Shown here: positions 58,474 through 64,000 of the stretch, in pieces
Numbering within the stretch: the first letter of the stretch is position 1
How the letters are laid out: every line of letters starts with the position of its first letter
NCBI RefSeq assembly: GCF_014837175.1
Contig: NZ_JACYFR010000003.1
Location: 744,001-808,000 of the forward strand
Reading direction: 5' to 3'
DNA from: Cellulomonas sp. JH27-2
GTDB lineage: Bacteria > Actinomycetota > Actinomycetes > Actinomycetales > Cellulomonadaceae
Length of the DNA: 64,000 nt
Notes under the pieces: model-generated
The model's input: the letters and a program-made list of their open reading frames with translations, nothing else
The model's database searches: none
Told to the model about the DNA's origin: nothing
Translations under genes and position numbers: made by a program

Positions 58474-61329
58474 TCACCGCTCGAGCCGCACCTCCCGCAG
58501 GCGCGCGGCGCCGGTCAGCGTGACGCGCACGTCGCCGTGGTCGGGGAGGTCGACGACGTCGGCCGTGACAGGGACCCACGCGTAGCGGTCGTCCGTCGCA
58601 GGGACGTCGAGCTCGGCGAGGGTGTGCCAAGCGCCCGCGTCGAGCACGTCGACGCGGATCCCCGCCGCGCCGTCATGCGTCCGGCTGACAGACGCGGAGA
58701 ATCGTCGGACGCCCCGCAGGTCGCCGTCGCGGTACGTCGCCGATCCCTGCGACCGGCGGCGCGCGACCTGCAACGCGTCGCCGCGCTCGCGGGTCGCCGC
58801 GGAGATCTCGACGTCGTCGAGCTCGTCGGCGTCGACCGCGCGGACGGGACCGGCCCAGTCGCGCGGCGGCACGGGCTCACCGACCACCTCGAGCGGGACG
58901 GTCCCGGCCGCGACCGCGGACGACGGCCCGACGACCAGCTCGTAGGTCCCGGGCTCGACGACGAGCCGGTCGCGCGTGACGTCCCACGTGGCCAGGCGTT
59001 TCACAGCGACCGGGACCGTGACCGTCGTCGTCGTGCCCGGTGCGAGCACGGCGCGCGCGTGGCCGACGAGGGGGCGGCCGAACGGCAACCGGTGCGCGGG
59101 CGCCTGGGCGTACACCTGCACGAGCTCGTGGGCGGGGCGATCCCCGTCGTTGCGGACCTCGACGCGCACCTCGACCTCGGCGTCGTCGGCCGTGATCGAG
59201 GGCACCGACGCGACGTCCCCGTACGCGACCGCGGAGTACGTGAGCCCGTGCCCGAGCGCGTACCGGGGGGCGTGGTGCGCGTACCGGCTGGTCAGGCCGC
59301 CGGCGATGACGTCGTAGTCGAACAGGTCGCCGACCTCGTCGGGCGACGCCGGCCAGGCCTGGGTGAGGTGTCCGCGCGGCTCGGCGTCGCCGAGCAGCAC
59401 GTCGGCCAGCCCGTTGCCCAGCTCCTGCCCGCCGTGCGAGGTCCACACGACCGCGTCGGCGCCCAGGTCGGCCGGCAGCGCGTACGGGTAGGACGAGACG
59501 ACGACGAGCACCCGCGCGACGGCGCCGGCCGTCGCCTCCCACGTCGCGAGCATGCCGTCGGGCAGCTCGAGCGAAGGCCGGTCCTGCGTCTCGCGGCCGC
59601 CGACGTGCGGGTCGTTGCCGACGGCGACGAGGACGACGTCGGCCGCCTCGGCCGCCGCGCGGACCTCGGCCCGGCCGTCACGCACGACCTCGAGCGTGAA
59701 CCGCTCGGCGTCGGCGAGCACCGCACCGTCGGCGACGAGCGTGCCGGCCTCGTCGTGCTGCACCCGCAGCCACTTCCCGGACCCGGCGTGCTGCCAGGAC
59801 ACCGTGCCGTCGTCGTGCGTGTGTCGGCGGAACGTCTCCTGCGCCACCCAGCCGCCCACACGCGTGGAGTCGGCGCGGACCACCCACGCACCGCCGGTCC
59901 ACAGCAGTCCCGTCGAGGCGGGGCGCAGGGTCCAAGACAGGTCGCCCCAGTCGGTCAGATCGTGCTGCGCCGCGGGGTCGGCGTCGTGGCGGCCGTCAGC
60001 CGTCAGCGCGTGCGTGGGCCCGCTGACGCGGACCAGGGCACCCGTGCTCGCCGCGCGCAGCGTGACCCGGTCGCCGCCGTCGGCGACGGTGACGTCCGCG
60101 ACGCGGCCGGCCAGCGCGGTGCCGAGCCCGACGAGGTACGGGGGAGTGCCCGAGTACCAGTCGTGCAGGACGCGGTCGGCGAGCGGTCCGACGACGGCGA
60201 CACGGGCGCTCGGCGCGACGGGCAGCGCACCGCCGTTCTCCAGCACGACGACGGAGGCGGCGACCGCCTCGCGGGCCAGGGCGCGGTGCTCGGGCAGGTC
60301 GATCGCGTCGGCGCCGACGACGAACGGGTCCAGCTCGGGGTCCAGCTCGCCGGTCGCGATCCGCAGCTCGAGCTGGCGCAGCACCGCTCGGTCGACGACG
60401 GCCTGGTCGAGCAGGCCGCGATCGAGGGCCGCGGCGACCCGCGCGATCGTCGGCGCGGCGTTCGCGTCGTTGTCCGTGAACGAGTCGATGCCGGCGCGCA
60501 GCATCGCGGCGTGGGACTCGACATGCTCGCCGTAGAAGCGCTGCAGGTCGACGACGAAGCCGGGGGCTGCGGCGTCGGAGACGATCATGAGCGAGCCGTC
60601 GGTCGCGGCCCGCAGCAGGTCGAGCAGATCGCCGCTCAGGTGTGCGGGCCGGCCGTTGACGAGGTTGTACGACGCCATGACTGCGCCTGCCACGCCCGCC
60701 TCGATCGGGCCCAGGAAGGCGGGGAGCTCGTACTCGTGCAGCACGCGCGGCCGCAGCTGGGAGCTCGTCACCGCACGGTCCGTCTCGTTGGAGTACCCGA
60801 ACGCGTGCTTGAGGGTGGGGACGGTGCGCCAGTAGCGGGGGTGGTCGCCGCGCAGGCCTCGTGCGTAGGCGGTCGCCAGCTCGGCGGTGACCCACGGGTC
60901 CTCGCTGTACCCCTCCTCGGTGCGGCCCCAGGCGGGGTGTCGCAGCGGGTTGACGACGGGGGCCCAGACGTTGAGCGACACCGACGGGTCGGCCGTGTGC
61001 TTGGCCCGCAGCTCGACCCCCACCACCTCGCCGACGCGTGCGAGCAGGTCCGGGTCCCACGTCGCGCCCAGGCCGACGGGCTGCGGGAACGAGGTCGCCT
61101 CGCCGAGCCAGGAGACGCCGTGCAGCACCTCGGCGCCGGTGTGGAACGGCGCCAGCCCCAGCCGTTCGACTGCCGGCGCGTGCTGGTGCAGCATCGCGAC
61201 CTTCTCGGCGTCCGTCAGTCGTGCGAGCAGGTCGGCGGCGCGTTCGGCGACCGGGCGGGTGGCGTCGCGGTAGGGGGCGTCGGCGGGTGCCGAAGCTGTC
61301 GCGTTCGTCGGCGTGCGGGGGTCGGACAC
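58474..61329 (-). CDS. GH3 beta-glycosidase with inserted beta-trefoil-like and C-terminal CBM-like domains
   Basis: 951 residues with no signal peptide, so probably cytoplasmic. GH3 catalytic domain about 10-330, with the substrate-binding TLKHAFGYSNET and the nucleophile Asp in MIVSDAAAPGFV; the usual SDW here is SDA. The second GH3 domain (about 365-640) is interrupted at about 430-560 by a module with repeated GLLWTGGAWVVRAD and SGKWLRVQHD, like fascin or ricin trefoil repeats. A fibronectin-III-like domain follows (about 690-800) and the last 140 residues resemble a CBM6-type sugar-binding module. It is divergent from a sugar importer; an operator lies 42 nt before the GTG start. The substrate is probably an imported beta-linked oligosaccharide. 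Confidence 0.88.
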   Translation of the reverse strand: MSDPRTPTNATASAPADAPYRDATRPVAERAADLLARLTDAEKVAMLHQHAPAVERLGLAPFHTGAEVLHGVSWLGEATSFPQPVGLGATWDPDLLARVGEVVGVELRAKHTADPSVSLNVWAPVVNPLRHPAWGRTEEGYSEDPWVTAELATAYARGLRGDHPRYWRTVPTLKHAFGYSNETDRAVTSSQLRPRVLHEYELPAFLGPIEAGVAGAVMASYNLVNGRPAHLSGDLLDLLRAATDGSLMIVSDAAAPGFVVDLQRFYGEHVESHAAMLRAGIDSFTDNDANAAPTIARVAAALDRGLLDQAVVDRAVLRQLELRIATGELDPELDPFVVGADAIDLPEHRALAREAVAASVVVLENGGALPVAPSARVAVVGPLADRVLHDWYSGTPPYLVGLGTALAGRVADVTVADGGDRVTLRAASTGALVRVSGPTHALTADGRHDADPAAQHDLTDWGDLSWTLRPASTGLLWTGGAWVVRADSTRVGGWVAQETFRRHTHDDGTVSWQHAGSGKWLRVQHDEAGTLVADGAVLADAERFTLEVVRDGRAEVRAAAEAADVVLVAVGNDPHVGGRETQDRPSLELPDGMLATWEATAGAVARVLVVVSSYPYALPADLGADAVVWTSHGGQELGNGLADVLLGDAEPRGHLTQAWPASPDEVGDLFDYDVIAGGLTSRYAHHAPRYALGHGLTYSAVAYGDVASVPSITADDAEVEVRVEVRNDGDRPAHELVQVYAQAPAHRLPFGRPLVGHARAVLAPGTTTTVTVPVAVKRLATWDVTRDRLVVEPGTYELVVGPSSAVAAGTVPLEVVGEPVPPRDWAGPVRAVDADELDDVEISAATRERGDALQVARRRSQGSATYRDGDLRGVRRFSASVSRTHDGAAGIRVDVLDAGAWHTLAELDVPATDDRYAWVPVTADVVDLPDHGDVRVTLTGAARLREVRLER

Positions 61330-61370
61330 GGGTGCTCACTCCTCGTCGAGGTCGTCGTGCGGGTCGGTCA

Positions 61371-61388
61371 CATCGAACCGTTTCGATG
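61371..61388 (-). promoter_or_regulatory. LacI-type operator upstream of the GH3 gene
   Basis: CATCGAACCGTTTCGATG, an 18-bp palindrome with half-sites CATCGAA/TTCGATG, 42 nt before the GH3 start. It differs from the operator at 61551 by one base. No strong -10 was found next to it. The 356-nt intergenic region otherwise holds the promoter at 61518-61568 and nothing else I recognise. Confidence 0.7.
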
Positions 61389-61517
61389 CTATCGCCGCGT
61401 CTCGCGCGGCCGGCCCGGCCGCCGCGATCCTGCCACATCGTCCGTTCGCCTCCGGTGCCGGATGGTGCGTGATCCCGCCAATTCGGTCACGGACCGGTCT
61501 CGTCCCGTGCTCGGTGG

Positions 61518-61568
61518 TTGCGCCCGCAGGACGCCGACGCTAGGGTCCATCATCGAACCGCTTCGATG
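61518..61568 (+). promoter_or_regulatory. Promoter and LacI-type operator of the sugar ABC importer
   Basis: -35 TTGCGC (61518-61523), 17-nt spacer, -10 TAGGGT (61541-61546), 4 nt, then CATCGAACCGCTTCGATG (61551-61568) over the expected start site. This is the classic position for a repressor. Confidence 0.72.
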
Positions 61569-61685
61569 ACGTGCATCACGGTTCGTGGGCCGTCCGCTCG
61601 ATGGAGATCGGCGATCGGCAGGCATCGCGCCCCGCCGCTGCGCACCCAGCGCAGGGGTCCGTCCGCATAAAGGAGTGAGGACGTA

Positions 61686-63350
61686 ATGAACAGCTCCACC
61701 ACGCGCCCCCGCCGCGTGAGCGACTTCGAGATCGGCCGCCGCGGCTTCCTCGGCATGATCGCCGCAGGTGCCGCCGTCGTCGGCGTCCCGTCGCTCCTGT
61801 CCGCCTGCACCTCCGAGGGAGGCGGCAGCACGGCGCCGTCCGCCCAGGCCACGGTGTCGGCGGGCAACCTGCCCAACTACTACCCGGTCGAGTACGTGAA
61901 GCCCGACTTCCCGAGCGTGAACGGCTCGACGCCCGGCTTCTCGAAGATCCCGGCCTCGTTCGTGCAGTCGGTCAAGACGCCCCCGGGCTCCGGCAAGACC
62001 TTCACGGCCATGACGCCGCTGTGGGGCACGATCCCCCCCGCCAAGGGCAACCAGTACTACGACGCCGTCAACGGCATGCTCGGCTCGAACATCAGCTTCC
62101 AGATCTCCGACGGCAACACCTACGGCGACAAGCTCGCCACCGTCCTGGCCTCCGCCAAGGACCTGCCGGACTGGGTCTGCGTCCCCACCTGGAACATGCC
62201 TCCCCGCTTCGGCTCGGAGATCGTCCCCAACCTGTTCGAGGACCTGACGCCCTACCTCTCGGGCGACAAGGTCAAGGACTACCCCAACCTCGCCAACATC
62301 CCCACGGCGGCCTGGCGGTTCGGCGTCTTCAACGACAAGCTCTACGCCCTGCCGTTCCCGGGCGAGATCATCACGGACACGACCTTCTACCGCAAGGACG
62401 TCCTCGAGAAGAAGGGCGTCGACCCTGCCGTCAAGAACGGCGACGACCTCATCGCGCTCGCCAAGGAGCTCACGGGTGGCGGCGTCTACGGTGCCGAGGA
62501 CCTGTGGACCACCGCCACCTACATCTACGCGGTGCCCGCCAAGTGGAAGATGGACGGCGACAAGCTGGTCAACCGCGTCGAGACCGAGGAGTACCGCGCC
62601 GCGCTCGACTGGACCGCGCGCCTGTTCGCCTCCGGCTCGGTGCACCCGGACGCGGTCGCCGGTAACACCGCCGAGGCCAAGACCCGCTTCCAGGGCGGCA
62701 AGTCGCTGATCATGAGCGACGGCCTGGGCGGCTGGAACGAGGCCCTGCGCGACAACCTGGCCTCGAACCCGAGCTACGCGCAGCAACCGTTCCCGGTGTT
62801 CCGGGCCGACGGCGGCAAGCCGGTCATCTTCCAGGCCAACCCGGTCAACATCTTCTCGTTCCTGAAGAAGAACAGCGACGAGGCGACGATCAAGGAGCTG
62901 CTCGCGCTGGCGAACGCCATGGCGGCACCGTTCGGCACCACCGAGTACGACCTCATCAACAACGGTGTCGAGGGCGTCCATTTCACCAAGGGCGACGACG
63001 GCCTGCCGGTGCCGACCAAGCTCGCCGCCACCGAGCTGCAGCCCACCTACATCTTCCTGGTGGACCCGCCGGTCGCGAACACGAAGGTCCAGTACCCGGG
63101 CTTCGTCGAGGACTACTCGACGTGGATGGCGGACGCGGCGAAGTACCTGCAGGAGCCGCTGTTCTTCGCGCAGCAGATCGTCGAGCCTGCGCAGTACGCG
63201 TCGCTCGGCCAGCCCTTCACCGACCTGGAGAAGGACATCGCGCGCGGTCGCAAGACCATGAAGGACCTCGACGCCGCGATCGCCACGTGGCAGTCCTCGG
63301 GCGGCGACCAGCTGCGCGCGTTCTACCAGGAGATCCTGGACGCGCAGTGA
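61686..63350 (+). CDS. Sugar ABC transporter binding lipoprotein with twin-arginine signal
   Basis: 554 residues. The N-terminus has a Tat motif, GRRGFLG with Arg18 and Arg19, a hydrophobic helix, and a lipobox LSAC (Cys41), so it should cross the membrane folded through TatABC and then be lipidated. The mature protein is a large family 1 (LplA/LipO-type) oligosaccharide receptor: FTAMTPLWGTIPPAKGNQYY, LPDWVCVPTWNMPPRFG, and the C-terminal FYQEILDAQ. These receptors usually bind xylo-, manno- or other plant oligosaccharides. It is the first gene of the importer; the permease overlaps its stop. Confidence 0.9.
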   Translation: MNSSTTRPRRVSDFEIGRRGFLGMIAAGAAVVGVPSLLSACTSEGGGSTAPSAQATVSAGNLPNYYPVEYVKPDFPSVNGSTPGFSKIPASFVQSVKTPPGSGKTFTAMTPLWGTIPPAKGNQYYDAVNGMLGSNISFQISDGNTYGDKLATVLASAKDLPDWVCVPTWNMPPRFGSEIVPNLFEDLTPYLSGDKVKDYPNLANIPTAAWRFGVFNDKLYALPFPGEIITDTTFYRKDVLEKKGVDPAVKNGDDLIALAKELTGGGVYGAEDLWTTATYIYAVPAKWKMDGDKLVNRVETEEYRAALDWTARLFASGSVHPDAVAGNTAEAKTRFQGGKSLIMSDGLGGWNEALRDNLASNPSYAQQPFPVFRADGGKPVIFQANPVNIFSFLKKNSDEATIKELLALANAMAAPFGTTEYDLINNGVEGVHFTKGDDGLPVPTKLAATELQPTYIFLVDPPVANTKVQYPGFVEDYSTWMADAAKYLQEPLFFAQQIVEPAQYASLGQPFTDLEKDIARGRKTMKDLDAAIATWQSSGGDQLRAFYQEILDAQ

Positions 63351-64000
63351 GTGACACCCGACTCACGGACGGAACCGTCCCCGGGGCCGACGAGGCCCCG
63401 GGGGTGGCCCCGGCCGGCAAGGCCCCGGCGAAGAAGAAGGCCAAGACGGTCGTCCCGCAGCGCAAGGTGTCGTGGACCGCGCGCCTCAAGCGGGACCGGT
63501 CGCTGCTGCTCATGACGGTGCCGGCGATCCTGCTGCTGGCGGTGTTCGCCTACATCCCCATGGCGGGCAACATCATCGCCTGGCAGAACTACTCGCCGTA
63601 CACGGGCTTCCTGCACAGCCCGTTCGTCGGGTGGTCCAACTTCGAGCGGGTGTTCAACAACCCGGCATTCCTGCACGCCGTGGAGAACACGCTGACCATC
63701 ACGGTCTTCCAGCTCCTGTTCTACTTCCCGGTGCCGATCTTCCTGGCGCTGCTGCTGAACAGCGTGATGTCTCCGCGGATCCGCACCCTGATCCAGTCGA
63801 TCGTCTACCTGCCCCACTTCTTCTCGTGGGTGCTCGTCGTGACGGTCTTCCAGCAGATCTTCGGCGGCGCGGGCCTCATCAACCAGGTGCTCGTCAACAA
63901 CGGCGGGTCGGCGTCGGTCAACTTCATGACCAACCCGGACACGTTCCTGGTGCTCATCACGTCGCAGTCGATCTGGAAGGACGCCGGCTGGGGGATCATC
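63347..64000 (+). CDS. Sugar ABC transporter permease, LplB type (3' end outside window)
   Basis: 218 residues visible. A Lys/Ala-rich cytoplasmic start (PAGKAPAKKKAKTVVP), then a first helix (LLLMTVPAILLLAVFAYIPM), IIAWQNYSPYTGF and three more helices; the cut falls just before the EAA loop (SIWKDAGWGII). The GTG overlaps the binding-protein stop (GTGA). A second permease (LplC/YtcP type) is expected next. No ATPase is seen, as such importers often share MsiK/MsmX. Confidence 0.9.
   Translation, partial: MSDTRLTDGTVPGADEAPGVAPAGKAPAKKKAKTVVPQRKVSWTARLKRDRSLLLMTVPAILLLAVFAYIPMAGNIIAWQNYSPYTGFLHSPFVGWSNFERVFNNPAFLHAVENTLTITVFQLLFYFPVPIFLALLLNSVMSPRIRTLIQSIVYLPHFFSWVLVVTVFQQIFGGAGLINQVLVNNGGSASVNFMTNPDTFLVLITSQSIWKDAGWGII

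Overview
The window is about 64 kb of very GC-rich DNA with many GTG starts and 1-8 nt start/stop overlaps (GTGA, ATGA, TGATG). Gene content (NucS endonuclease, a PimB-type mannosyltransferase, DtxR/IdeR-type iron boxes, HtaA heme-binding proteins, a ~270-residue ATP synthase delta subunit, a Rho factor with a large basic N-terminal insertion, a GH3 glycosidase with its own sugar importer) points to an actinobacterium, most likely a Cellulomonas-like member of Micrococcales. This placement is inferred from gene content, not from a marker search.

Layout. 0-8 kb: the end of a Bcr/CflA-type MFS exporter, a class I aminotransferase (DapC-like), a tiny membrane ORF, a coiled-coil lipoprotein, bifunctional alcohol/aldehyde dehydrogenase AdhE and a CPA1 Na+/H+ antiporter. 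8-12.3 kb: a minus-strand sulfate uptake operon (binding protein, CysT, CysW, CysA) ending in a cysteine-free Rrf2 regulator, with a palindromic operator candidate upstream. 12.4-14.2 kb: two unknown genes, tRNA-Arg(CCG) and a GntR/FCD regulator whose stop codon lies inside the tRNA gene. 14.3-18.6 kb: MFS transporter, argS and lysA, translationally coupled; lysA carries an in-frame copy of a palindromic repeat also present at 3.1 kb.

18.7-31.9 kb is an accessory block between lysA and hom. It holds a DtxR-box-controlled heme uptake operon (hmuTUV plus two secreted proteins, one with an HtaA domain), a second DtxR-box gene for an HtaA protein ending in a WxL-like domain, a DUF916-like (WxL-partner) membrane protein, and two secreted proteins (collagen-like, and 1112-residue Ig-repeat) with matching CRP/GlxR-type promoters and near-identical terminators.

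32-55 kb is conserved housekeeping: hom-thrC-thrB, rho, a VanW-like gene, a TfoX-domain gene, a pimB-like gene, rpmE, prfA-prmC-tsaC-wecA/tagO-like, the atpI-like gene and atpBEFHAGDC, a DUF2550 gene, nucS, a membrane protein and a TM2-domain protein. 55-64 kb: nagA, the tatBAC operon (minus strand), a VOC protein, a GH3 glycoside hydrolase (minus strand), and a divergent sugar ABC importer whose binding lipoprotein has a twin-arginine signal. Three near-identical LacI-type palindromes sit upstream of tatB, the GH3 gene and the sugar-binding gene; at tatB and the binding-protein gene they lie exactly 4 nt downstream of a recognisable -10 box, which suggests that Tat export and sugar capture share a regulator.
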